Positions 43,451-51,850 of a DNA stretch of 64,000 bases are shown piece after piece. The first letter of the stretch is position 1, and each line of letters begins with the position of its first letter. Source of the stretch: Fictibacillus fluitans (GTDB taxonomy: Bacteria > Bacillota > Bacilli > Bacillales > Fictibacillaceae); the NCBI RefSeq assembly GCF_030418125.1, contig NZ_JAUHTR010000003.1:186001-250000 (forward strand), given 5' to 3'. A model generated the notes under the pieces. The model searched no databases. It had not been told where the DNA came from and saw only the letters and a program-made list of their open reading frames with translations. The position numbers and the translations under genes are program-made.

Positions 43451-44800
43451 ATGATGAAAAAGACGTATGCTTTGTTAATGACTGTTCTATTATGTTTGTC
43501 TGTTGTGCTGGCAGGCTGTTCAGATTCAAAAAAATCAAGCGGGAACCAGGCAGATGAAGACAGTAAAAAAGACGGTAAGAAGGTAACAATCACGTATTCA
43601 AGCTGGGCAGACCCTGCTGTTGAGAAGCGGCGTGTTGACGCTTTTATGAAAGCGCACCCGGATATTGAAGTGAAAATGAACAAGGCGGTCACCTGGCCAT
43701 GGGATGAAAAGCTTGCAGCAGCGGCAGCAGCCAACAAGCTTCCGGATGTCTTTTTTGTATTCAGTGTTCCGCCAAGCGTAACCAATGGCTGGCTTGAAGA
43801 TCTTACTCCTTATTTAAAGAAAGACAAAGAATACAGCAAAGATAAAGTATTCGGGAATTTGACGGAAACAGCCGAGTATAACGGCAAGCAATATGCTCTT
43901 CCACAAGGATTGTATGCGAATGGAATCTTCGTCAACAAGGATATATTCAAAAAAGAAAATGTTGAACTTCCAAAGCCTGACTGGACGATTAATGAAATGC
44001 GTGAAAAAGCCGTGAAGCTGACCAAAGTCAGTGAGAAGCAATATGGTTTTGATGGAGTCGGCGGTTTGCGTGAAACACTGATCCCTCAGCTTGATCCTTC
44101 ACAGGGCTGGTTAACCTGGGATGGCGAAAAGTACAACTTTGATAAGCCTGCATTTGTTCAATCCAATAAAATTGTTACAGACATGCTCACCAAGGATAAA
44201 GTGTCTGCTGAAATCCTTCCTCAGGAAGACCGCGACAAAGAGTTTGGCAAAGGCAAATCTTCATGGAATGTCGGTAAAGCAGCAATGCGTTATGGCGGAT
44301 CTTCTGATTTCGGCTGGCAGTCCAAAGAGTTGAAGTTTGACTGGGATTTCCTTCCGATGCCAAAGGACAAAGGCCAGCGTACACCGCTTGTAACAGATTA
44401 TATCGGGATGGCCAAGTCTTCAAAGCATAAAGAGGCAGCGTTTGAACTCGTGAAATGGATGACCTATTCCAAAGAAGGCTGGGAAAGCAGAATTGATGTG
44501 GAAAAGCCGATTACGAGCTTCCCTCTGATCAATGACAAGAGTGTATGGGAGAAATACCTGGACAGCAAAGAAGTACCAGCTGGAATGAAAAATGTTGTTC
44601 CGATGATTTCCGACGGATTTGTCGACGGCTGGAAGTGGCTTCCGGGCTATCAGGAAGTGATGAACAAGATTGTCGGCAACAACTATGAGAAATTTGTTAA
44701 AGGCGAAATCAAGCCGGAAGACATCAGCCAGGATCTTCAGAAGCGTTCGAACGAGGCATACGAGGACGCCAAGAAAAAGATGGATGAAGCTACAAAATAG
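43451..44800 (+). CDS. extracellular sugar-binding lipoprotein (ABC importer)
   Basis: 449 residues, SBP_bac_1 family. A signal peptide ends in the lipobox LAGC with Cys23 lipid-anchored. VTITYSSWADPAVEKRRVDA and LPDVFFVFSVPPSV are typical of MalE-like proteins. The start is ATG at 43451 or the adjacent ATG at 43454, both behind GAGGGGG. The 45-base gap after the regulator and the lipobox place it at the head of the transport genes. A strong hairpin without a T run follows. Confidence 0.93.
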   Translation: MMKKTYALLMTVLLCLSVVLAGCSDSKKSSGNQADEDSKKDGKKVTITYSSWADPAVEKRRVDAFMKAHPDIEVKMNKAVTWPWDEKLAAAAAANKLPDVFFVFSVPPSVTNGWLEDLTPYLKKDKEYSKDKVFGNLTETAEYNGKQYALPQGLYANGIFVNKDIFKKENVELPKPDWTINEMREKAVKLTKVSEKQYGFDGVGGLRETLIPQLDPSQGWLTWDGEKYNFDKPAFVQSNKIVTDMLTKDKVSAEILPQEDRDKEFGKGKSSWNVGKAAMRYGGSSDFGWQSKELKFDWDFLPMPKDKGQRTPLVTDYIGMAKSSKHKEAAFELVKWMTYSKEGWESRIDVEKPITSFPLINDKSVWEKYLDSKEVPAGMKNVVPMISDGFVDGWKWLPGYQEVMNKIVGNNYEKFVKGEIKPEDISQDLQKRSNEAYEDAKKKMDEATK

Positions 44801-44802
44801 GC

Positions 44803-44845
44803 AAGGTACCGGGCTCCCTTCTCTCAGCAGAAGGGGCCTTACCTT
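44803..44845 (+). other. intercistronic hairpin after the binding-protein gene
   Basis: AAGGT and GGC-CCCTTCT pair with AGAAGGGGCC and ACCTT around CTCAGC (one bulge). There is no T run, so it is probably an mRNA-stabilising or processing element that raises binding-protein levels over downstream genes. Confidence 0.6.
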
Positions 44846-44863
44846 CATAAAGGAGTTTATGCC

Positions 44864-47860
44864 ATGAAATGTAAGTGGGTCCTTCGCCTTGCTGCGCTGC
44901 TGCTCATTTTTCAGACCGTATGGTCACCGGCACAGACGTTTGCCGAGAAAAATGATACCAAAAGCCTTTTGAATGATCTTTTTGATAAAAAGAAAACAAA
45001 CGTAATAGACAAGAAAAAAGATAAAAAAGCTTCATCCGGAAAACAGGCGGACGAATCTCTGATCTCAAAAATGGTGGAGAGCAGTTACAGTGATGTACTG
45101 GCCGAGTGGAAGAAAGCAGGTCTGAAAAGCACATCAGCCAAGACGATGGACATTTCGTTAAGCGAGCTTTCGGGGGCCAAAGGCCATACGGAAATGAAGC
45201 AGGGAAATAAAGCTGTTCGGTTTGATGAAGGGTTGAAGGAATTATCGATCCCCGTAGAGGTGGCGGAATCCGGGTTGTATCAGCTCGCTTTCGATTACAT
45301 GCCCCTTGAAGAAAATGTGAATACAGTGGAGCGGGGCATAAAAGTAAACGGAAAGTATCCGTTCTTTGAGGCGAGAAGAATCGTATTTGACCGTAAATGG
45401 GAAAGTCCCACCGGAAAATTCCCTCATGATGAATCAGGGAACGAATATCCCCAAGAATTGAAAGAAGTAAAAAAGTGGCAGCAGACCTATGCCATGGATG
45501 CCAGTTATTTTGAAGATAAACCACTGCAATTTTATTTAAAAAAGGGCAAAAATACGGTAACGCTTGAATACGTGAGGGAACCTATGCTGCTGGCTCAAAT
45601 GCATATCTCCTCACCAGAAAAGCCGGCAACCTATAAAGATTATGAAACCGCCAATGAATCAGACAAAAAGCCGTCCAAAACTATCACTTTGGAAGCGGAG
45701 CGGTTTACGTATAAAAATGTTCCCTATATTCAGCCAGTCGCTTTACCCGATACGAATGTGGAGCCGTACAGTGTCAAAAAAGAGCTGCTGAACACGCTCG
45801 GCACACCGGGTGATAAATCCTTTGAGCTGGGGGGGCAGAAAGTCACTTGGAAAGTCAATGTGAAAGAAGCGGGAACGTATCATTTGTCTTTTAAATACTT
45901 ACAGGATCAAAAAGTTAACATGCCGGTCTTCCGAACGGTGCTCATAGATGGCAAAATTCCGTTTCAGGAACTGGAGGCATATCCTTTTTCCTATAACCAG
46001 GCATGGAGCAATGAAACCCTTGGCAGTAAAGGGAAACCTTACAACATTCAATTGGATCAAGGAGAACATACCCTTTCACTGGTGGTCAACGGACAGCCGA
46101 TTCAGCGAACAGTAACAACTGTCCGAAAGGTAATGGACGAGATCAAAAAGCTTTCTCTTCGGATAAAAATGGCCACCGGAAACTCGGTCGACCGAAACCG
46201 GGAATGGGAGATTGCAACGCAGATCCCAGACCTTAAAAAGATATTAACCGACAATGCGGATCGATTGAGCAAAGAATATGCCTATTTGCAGAAAATCACA
46301 GGAAACAAGCCGGATGCCGCCAGAAATTTAATGATGGCTGCCAACCAGCTGAAAAAATTGGCACAGAACCCGAATGAGGTGCCAGACAAGTTAAGTATGC
46401 TTGACCAGGGATCAGGGTCAGCCTCACAGCAGCTTGGAGACCTTTTGGCAGAACTGCCGAACCAGCGAATGCAGCTGGACAGACTCTATCTGTCCAATGG
46501 CGAACTGCCAAGCCCTGAAGCAGGCTGGACAAAGAAGCTGGGAAGCCAGGTTTCGAAATTTTTCCTTTCATTTAACCGCACATCACCGCCGGAAAAGAAA
46601 AAAGAGAAAAAGCTTACCGTCTGGGTCAACCGCCCACAGCAATATGTAAGCATGATGCAGCAGATGGCGGACCAGGATTTTACGAAAAAAACAGGTATCA
46701 AGGTTTCATTTTCCATCATGCCCGATGAGCAAAAGCTGATTTTGGCAAATGCGGCCAACAAGTCACCTGACGTTGCCCTCGGTGTGAGCAATCAGCTGCC
46801 ATACAATATGGCCCTTCGTGGCGCAATACTTGATCTGAAAAAATTCCCGGATTTCCAAACGGTAAATAAACGCTTTTCACCGGGTGCCATGCTTCCTTTT
46901 TACTATGACGATGGCGTCTATGCTGTCCCGGAAACCCAGAACTTTTGGGTCATGTTTTACCGAAAAGATATTCTCGATGCTCTTCATATGAAGATACCCC
47001 AAACGTGGGATGAAGTTTTGAATATGCTTCCGGAACTTCAGCGATATGGCATGAACTTCTATACACCGCTGTCACAGGCAGGCGGGTTTAAGCCTTTTCA
47101 TCTGACCACGCCATATCTGTACCAGTTTGGCGGATCTCTTTACACGAAAGACGGGATGAAGGCCAATATCGGAACGGATGAAGCATTAAAAGGCTTTGAA
47201 CTGATGACCAAAGCGTTCACTATCTACAGTATGTCCATGCAGGTTCCCAACTTTTACAACCATTTCCGTGAGGGAAATCTGCCGATCGGAATTTCCGATT
47301 ATGAAACCTATGTTCAGCTGACTTCTGCGGCTCCGGAACTTGCCGGTTGGTGGAAGATTGCACCTCAGCCTGGTGTGCGCGATAAAAATGGCAAGATCCA
47401 GCGCTGGGCTCCGGGAACCGGGCAATCGGGTCTGATTTTCAAAAAAACCAAGCATAAAGATGAGGCGTGGGAGTTTTTGAAGTGGTGGACGTCAAGCAAT
47501 GTCCAGCAGGAATATGGAACGAAGATGGAAGTGAACTACGGGCCTTCCTATAAATGGAACACAAGTAATCTTGAGGCCTTTAAAGGACTTCCGTGGCCGG
47601 ACGAAGATAAAAAGGTAATCAATGAGCAGTGGAAGTGGCTTAAGGATGTTACCCATGTTCCCGGAGATTACCTGCTCGAACGGGAAATCAGCAACGCCTG
47701 GAATTCGATCGTGTTTGATGGAGAAAACCCGAGAAAAGCACTTGAAGACGCCATTGTTCTTTCCAACCGGGAGATGAAGAAAAAGCAAGAGGAATTTGGC
47801 TATGTGAAGAACGGAAAAGTTGTGAAGAAAATTAAGATGCCTGAATTCCAGGAGAAGTGA
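44864..47860 (+). CDS. 998-residue solute-binding protein fused to two N-terminal beta modules
   Basis: Signal peptide likely cut after AQTFA; no lipobox, so secreted or held by another domain. Two similar beta modules follow, at about residues 95-250 (GLYQLAFDYMP, VNGKYPFFEARRI) and 272-420 (GTYHLSFKYLQ, IDGKIPFQELEAYPF), which look like a duplicated carbohydrate-binding-type sandwich. A helical linker (about 420-570) leads to a complete MalE-like binding domain (580-980; LTVWVNRPQQYVSMMQQMA, PQTWDEVLNMLPELQRYG). It probably captures a glycan on the cell surface and hands a fragment to the permeases. No ATPase is nearby. The fusion is unusual. Confidence 0.85.
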   Translation: MKCKWVLRLAALLLIFQTVWSPAQTFAEKNDTKSLLNDLFDKKKTNVIDKKKDKKASSGKQADESLISKMVESSYSDVLAEWKKAGLKSTSAKTMDISLSELSGAKGHTEMKQGNKAVRFDEGLKELSIPVEVAESGLYQLAFDYMPLEENVNTVERGIKVNGKYPFFEARRIVFDRKWESPTGKFPHDESGNEYPQELKEVKKWQQTYAMDASYFEDKPLQFYLKKGKNTVTLEYVREPMLLAQMHISSPEKPATYKDYETANESDKKPSKTITLEAERFTYKNVPYIQPVALPDTNVEPYSVKKELLNTLGTPGDKSFELGGQKVTWKVNVKEAGTYHLSFKYLQDQKVNMPVFRTVLIDGKIPFQELEAYPFSYNQAWSNETLGSKGKPYNIQLDQGEHTLSLVVNGQPIQRTVTTVRKVMDEIKKLSLRIKMATGNSVDRNREWEIATQIPDLKKILTDNADRLSKEYAYLQKITGNKPDAARNLMMAANQLKKLAQNPNEVPDKLSMLDQGSGSASQQLGDLLAELPNQRMQLDRLYLSNGELPSPEAGWTKKLGSQVSKFFLSFNRTSPPEKKKEKKLTVWVNRPQQYVSMMQQMADQDFTKKTGIKVSFSIMPDEQKLILANAANKSPDVALGVSNQLPYNMALRGAILDLKKFPDFQTVNKRFSPGAMLPFYYDDGVYAVPETQNFWVMFYRKDILDALHMKIPQTWDEVLNMLPELQRYGMNFYTPLSQAGGFKPFHLTTPYLYQFGGSLYTKDGMKANIGTDEALKGFELMTKAFTIYSMSMQVPNFYNHFREGNLPIGISDYETYVQLTSAAPELAGWWKIAPQPGVRDKNGKIQRWAPGTGQSGLIFKKTKHKDEAWEFLKWWTSSNVQQEYGTKMEVNYGPSYKWNTSNLEAFKGLPWPDEDKKVINEQWKWLKDVTHVPGDYLLEREISNAWNSIVFDGENPRKALEDAIVLSNREMKKKQEEFGYVKNGKVVKKIKMPEFQEK

Positions 47861-47870
47861 GGTGACATGA

Positions 47871-48881
47871 ATGAGTTTACCCGATGTGTCTGTGCAAAGA
47901 GAAGAGGAGAGCAATCCTGCGGTCCTGCCAAAGCAGGCGGGAGCCTCTGAAGGTAAGCGGCCAACCCTGGGGAAAGCCACGTTTCTTCAAAAGAAAAAGT
48001 GGAGGGAAGAGGGAAGCGCCATGGTTTTTATCGGCCCTTTTCTGATTCTATTTATTCTCTTCATTGTCATCCCGGTCATTGCTGCGATCGGTCTGTCATT
48101 TACGTACTTCAATACAGTGGAAGCGCCGAAGTTCATCGGTCTTCAGAACTACGTTAATCTGCTGACGCAGGACAATGTTTTTATGATGTACGTATTGCCC
48201 AATACCATCAAATTTTCCCTGATCGTCGGCCCTATAGGTTATGCCCTGTCATTCTGGCTCGCCTGGCTGCTGGCGCAGATTCCAAAAAAATCGCGCACTG
48301 TGCTTACCCTTGTCATCTACTCGCCCTCGATGACAGCGGGAATTGCCATGGCAGTTGTCTGGCTCATTATTTTCAGCGGCGACAGTGCAGGTTATTTAAA
48401 CAGCATGCTTCTGAAGCTTGGCCTGATCTATGAGCCGGTCCAATGGACGCAGTCACCAGATTATTTAATGCCCATCATGGTGGTTGTGTCGTTATGGGGA
48501 AGCATGGGTGTTGGATTTCTTGCGATGCTTGCCGGAATTTTGAACGTGGATAAGGAGCTGTATGAAGCAGCCTACATCGACGGAATCAAAAGCCGTCTTC
48601 AGGAGGTTTTCTACATTACGATTCCTTCCATGAAGCCGCAGATGCTGTTTGGAGCGGTGATGGCCGTTGTGGGAACCGTGCAGGCAGGGGTGATCGGCGT
48701 GCAGCTGTCGGGTGCGAACCCCACTCCGCAGTATGCCGGACAGCTAATCATCAACCATATCGACGATTATGGATTTATCCGCTATGAAATGGGATATGCT
48801 TCGGCAATTTCAGTGATCCTTTTGCTGATCGTCTATCTTTTTTCTAAGCTGTGCTGGAGGTTATTCGGTGAAAAAGACTGA
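47871..48881 (+). CDS. ABC sugar permease, MalF-type (pair 1)
   Basis: 336 residues, six to seven spans. The cytoplasmic EAA motif [20 protein letters not shown], the contact site for the ATPase, is intact. A charged N-terminal tail of about 45 residues precedes the first span. The start at 47871 follows GAGGTGA. It partners with the next gene. Confidence 0.93.
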   Translation: MSLPDVSVQREEESNPAVLPKQAGASEGKRPTLGKATFLQKKKWREEGSAMVFIGPFLILFILFIVIPVIAAIGLSFTYFNTVEAPKFIGLQNYVNLLTQDNVFMMYVLPNTIKFSLIVGPIGYALSFWLAWLLAQIPKKSRTVLTLVIYSPSMTAGIAMAVVWLIIFSGDSAGYLNSMLLKLGLIYEPVQWTQSPDYLMPIMVVVSLWGSMGVGFLAMLAGILNVDKELYEAAYIDGIKSRLQEVFYITIPSMKPQMLFGAVMAVVGTVQAGVIGVQLSGANPTPQYAGQLIINHIDDYGFIRYEMGYASAISVILLLIVYLFSKLCWRLFGEKD

Positions 48882-48910
48882 TCTACTTCCACATGAAGGA
48901 GCTGAGCCCG

Positions 48911-49783
48911 ATGTCAATTAAATCAACAAAAATCAACCCGGATAAATTTCATATCAGCCAGTGGAAGTTTTACGTGATTTTGCTGGCACTGAGCACATTC
49001 ATGATTTTACCGATCATTTTCATGTTTTCTCAGGCACTGAAACCTATGGATGAGCTGTTCCTGTATCCGCCGCGTTTCCTGGTCCATAAACCGACGATGG
49101 AGAACTTTGGGGATTTGATGTCGCAAACCTCCACGACGCTGGTGCCGATTACACGCTATCTGTTTAACAGTGTTATCATCACGGGCTCTGTTGTACTGTT
49201 AACGTGTCTTGTGAGTGCCATGGCCGGTTTTGCGCTCTCAAAAAAGAATTTTATGATGAAGAAAGTTATTTTTGAAGCCAACATTATTGCGATGATGTTT
49301 GTTCCGGCAGCCGTCATGATTCCAAGGTATTTTATTATTGAGACGCTTGGCCTGACAGATACGTTTCTTGGCCATATTCTGCCGCTTCTTGCTTTGCCTG
49401 TCAGCGTATTTCTTGTTAAGCAATTTGTGGATCAGATTCCCGATTCGCTTCTTGACGCAGCCTCCATTGACGGTGCCAACGATTTTGTGCTGTTCCGCAA
49501 GATTATCTTTCCGATGATCATGCCGGCACTGGCCACCGTGGCGATCCTTGCGTTCCAGCTGGCCTGGAACAACATTGAAACCTCTGTTATTTTCATGAAC
49601 GACGAAAATTTAAAAACCTTTGCTTTTTACATGAACACGCTGACCTCCAAGCTCGAAAATAACGTGGCCGGCCAGGGGATGGCAGCAGCTGCAGGATTGA
49701 TCATGTTCATTCCGAACCTTATTATTTTCATTTTCATGCAAAGTAAAGTAATCAATACGATGGCCCATTCAGGTCTGAAATAA
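48911..49783 (+). CDS. ABC sugar permease, MalG-type (pair 1)
   Basis: 290 residues with six spans. The EAA motif is LLDAASIDGANDFVLFRKI. The start at 48911 is preferred over 48893 because AAGGAGCTGA precedes it. It forms the channel with the gene before. Confidence 0.93.
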   Translation: MSIKSTKINPDKFHISQWKFYVILLALSTFMILPIIFMFSQALKPMDELFLYPPRFLVHKPTMENFGDLMSQTSTTLVPITRYLFNSVIITGSVVLLTCLVSAMAGFALSKKNFMMKKVIFEANIIAMMFVPAAVMIPRYFIIETLGLTDTFLGHILPLLALPVSVFLVKQFVDQIPDSLLDAASIDGANDFVLFRKIIFPMIMPALATVAILAFQLAWNNIETSVIFMNDENLKTFAFYMNTLTSKLENNVAGQGMAAAAGLIMFIPNLIIFIFMQSKVINTMAHSGLK

Positions 49784-49795
49784 GGGGGAAAGACT

Positions 49796-51850
49796 ATGGC
49801 AAAAAAAATGGTACTCATGTTCATTGTTTTTCTCCTTTGGCTTCCGGGAAAAACTCAAGCCTCTGCACCTTATGATACGTATACAATAAATCCTGACGGT
49901 GAATGGATGCTTACCCAGGATGCCTACCTGCCGACCGGAATGATCAATGGGCTGGCTTCCATCGGAAATACAGAAGGTGTCGGAAAAGAAAAACTTCAGC
50001 CTTTTTCCCAGCCGGAAGACATCTTTATTGACCGTAAGGACCAAATTTATGTCGCGGATGCCGGCAATGGAAGAATTGCGGTTCTTAGCCCTGATGGTAC
50101 GTACAGCAGAAGTATCGGCAAAGGTGTGCTCACCCAGCCCACCGGGGTTTTTGTGAAGGAGAACGGACATGTATTTGTGGCCGATTACGGGAGCCAGAAG
50201 CTGTTTGAATTTGACGCTAAGGGCAAAAAAGTGAACGAGTTTGGAAAGCCAGAATCGGTTCTCTTTGGCAAAGACACCAACTTTGTTCCGAAAAAGGTGA
50301 TTGTCGATAAGCGGGGGAACTTGTACGCGGTACTCGAAGGATCGGTTGAAGGGCTGGCGCAGTTCAGTTCAAAGGGTGAGTTTCTGGGATATTTCGGAGC
50401 CAACCAGACCGGCTTTGACCTGAAACGAAAGGTCCAGGATGTGCTGTATACAAAGGAACAGATGAAAAAGCTTGAAAGCAAACAACCGCCTTCAGCAAGC
50501 AACCTTGCCATTGATGATGAGGGGCTGATTTATACCAGCACCACAGGAGCCAAAACAGAAAGCATCAAAAAGCTGAACATTTCAGGCTCCAATCTTATTC
50601 CATCGGTCATGGGCAGTGACAGCCTTTCAGACGTCACCGTGGATTTTATGGGTAACATCTATTCCGTTGACGGCGAATTTGGTTATATTTATGAATATGA
50701 TTCTGAAGGCAATCTGATCTTCACCTTCAGCGGAGAGGACAGCGGAAACCAGCGCCTTGGACTGACAAAGAGCCCGTCCGGCATCGCGGTGAATTCAAAG
50801 GGACGTGTATTCGTGCTTGATAAACAGCGCGGAGCCATTCAGGTCTTCCAGCCCACCGCCTATGCGAATCTTGTGCATAAGGCAATGTCCTATTACTCGG
50901 AAGGCCGCTACGAAAAAAGTGAAGTGTACTGGAAAGAAGTTCTCAAGTATAACAGCATGTTCGGCCTTGCTCATCAGGGGATGGGAATGGCAGCTCTGAA
51001 AAAAGGAAATTACGAAGAGGCACTCGAACGGTTTTCGATTTCAAAAGATATGGAAGGCTACTCCACGGCTTACTGGGAAATCCGGCGGAAATGGATGCTT
51101 GAGCACACGTCTTCTTTTATCATTGCAGGCGCTGTTCTTCTCGCTGCCTATTTTCTTATGAGACGTCTGTATCGTAAAAAGGGACTTGGAGCTGGCGTGA
51201 TGAACCAGTGGCAGGCCATGAAAAAGGAAAGATATATTTCGCAATTTCTTCAGTCCTTCCGGATCATGAGACATCCAATCGAGGGCTATTGGGAGCTTAT
51301 CCAAAGAGGAAAAGGCTCTGTGTTCATGGCCACGATCCTTTACGTTTTGCTCGTTGCCGTCTATTTCATCGATCTTATTTATACCAACTTTCTGTTCAGT
51401 GCTGAAGATCCCGACAACATCAGGCTGTTCAATGAGTTGTGGAAGGTTCTCGTCCCGATTGCTGTCTGGATTATCGCCAACTACCTGGTGAGCACCATCA
51501 ATGACGGTAAAGGAAAACTGCGTGACGTTTATATTGGAACGGCCTATGCCTTCAGCCCTTATATCTTTTTGGGAATTCCAATTGCCATCGTTTCCAATGG
51601 ACTGACATTGATGGAATCGGTAATTTATGACATTTCCCGGTACGGGATGATGGTTTGGACAGCCCTTCTCATGTTTTTAATGGTCAAGGAGATCCACCGG
51701 TTCGAGCTTGGACAAACCGTAAAGAATATTCTTTTAACCTTTGCGGGCATGGGTATTCTCGGGCTGATCGGATTTATGATGTTTGGTTTGACCAACCAGC
51801 TGTATGATTTTGTAGATGCTATCCTTTCGGAGGTGAAGGCCCGTGTTTAG
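49796..51850 (+). CDS. secreted NHL-propeller / TPR / Yip1-type membrane protein
   Basis: 684 residues. A signal peptide (LMFIVFLLWLPGKTQA) leads to about six NHL repeats of a beta-propeller (PEDIFIDRKDQIYVADAGNG, PTGVFVKENGHVFVADYG, VDFMGNIYSVDG, PSGIAVNSKGRVFVLDKQ), two TPR helices (ALKKGNYEEALERFSISKD), a membrane span near residue 440, and a C-terminal Yip1-like membrane domain with about four spans (490-680). The propeller faces outward, so it could bind glycan or a partner. It is probably an accessory of the importer; the exact role is unknown. Its end overlaps the next gene by 8 bases. Confidence 0.8.
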   Translation: MAKKMVLMFIVFLLWLPGKTQASAPYDTYTINPDGEWMLTQDAYLPTGMINGLASIGNTEGVGKEKLQPFSQPEDIFIDRKDQIYVADAGNGRIAVLSPDGTYSRSIGKGVLTQPTGVFVKENGHVFVADYGSQKLFEFDAKGKKVNEFGKPESVLFGKDTNFVPKKVIVDKRGNLYAVLEGSVEGLAQFSSKGEFLGYFGANQTGFDLKRKVQDVLYTKEQMKKLESKQPPSASNLAIDDEGLIYTSTTGAKTESIKKLNISGSNLIPSVMGSDSLSDVTVDFMGNIYSVDGEFGYIYEYDSEGNLIFTFSGEDSGNQRLGLTKSPSGIAVNSKGRVFVLDKQRGAIQVFQPTAYANLVHKAMSYYSEGRYEKSEVYWKEVLKYNSMFGLAHQGMGMAALKKGNYEEALERFSISKDMEGYSTAYWEIRRKWMLEHTSSFIIAGAVLLAAYFLMRRLYRKKGLGAGVMNQWQAMKKERYISQFLQSFRIMRHPIEGYWELIQRGKGSVFMATILYVLLVAVYFIDLIYTNFLFSAEDPDNIRLFNELWKVLVPIAVWIIANYLVSTINDGKGKLRDVYIGTAYAFSPYIFLGIPIAIVSNGLTLMESVIYDISRYGMMVWTALLMFLMVKEIHRFELGQTVKNILLTFAGMGILGLIGFMMFGLTNQLYDFVDAILSEVKARV

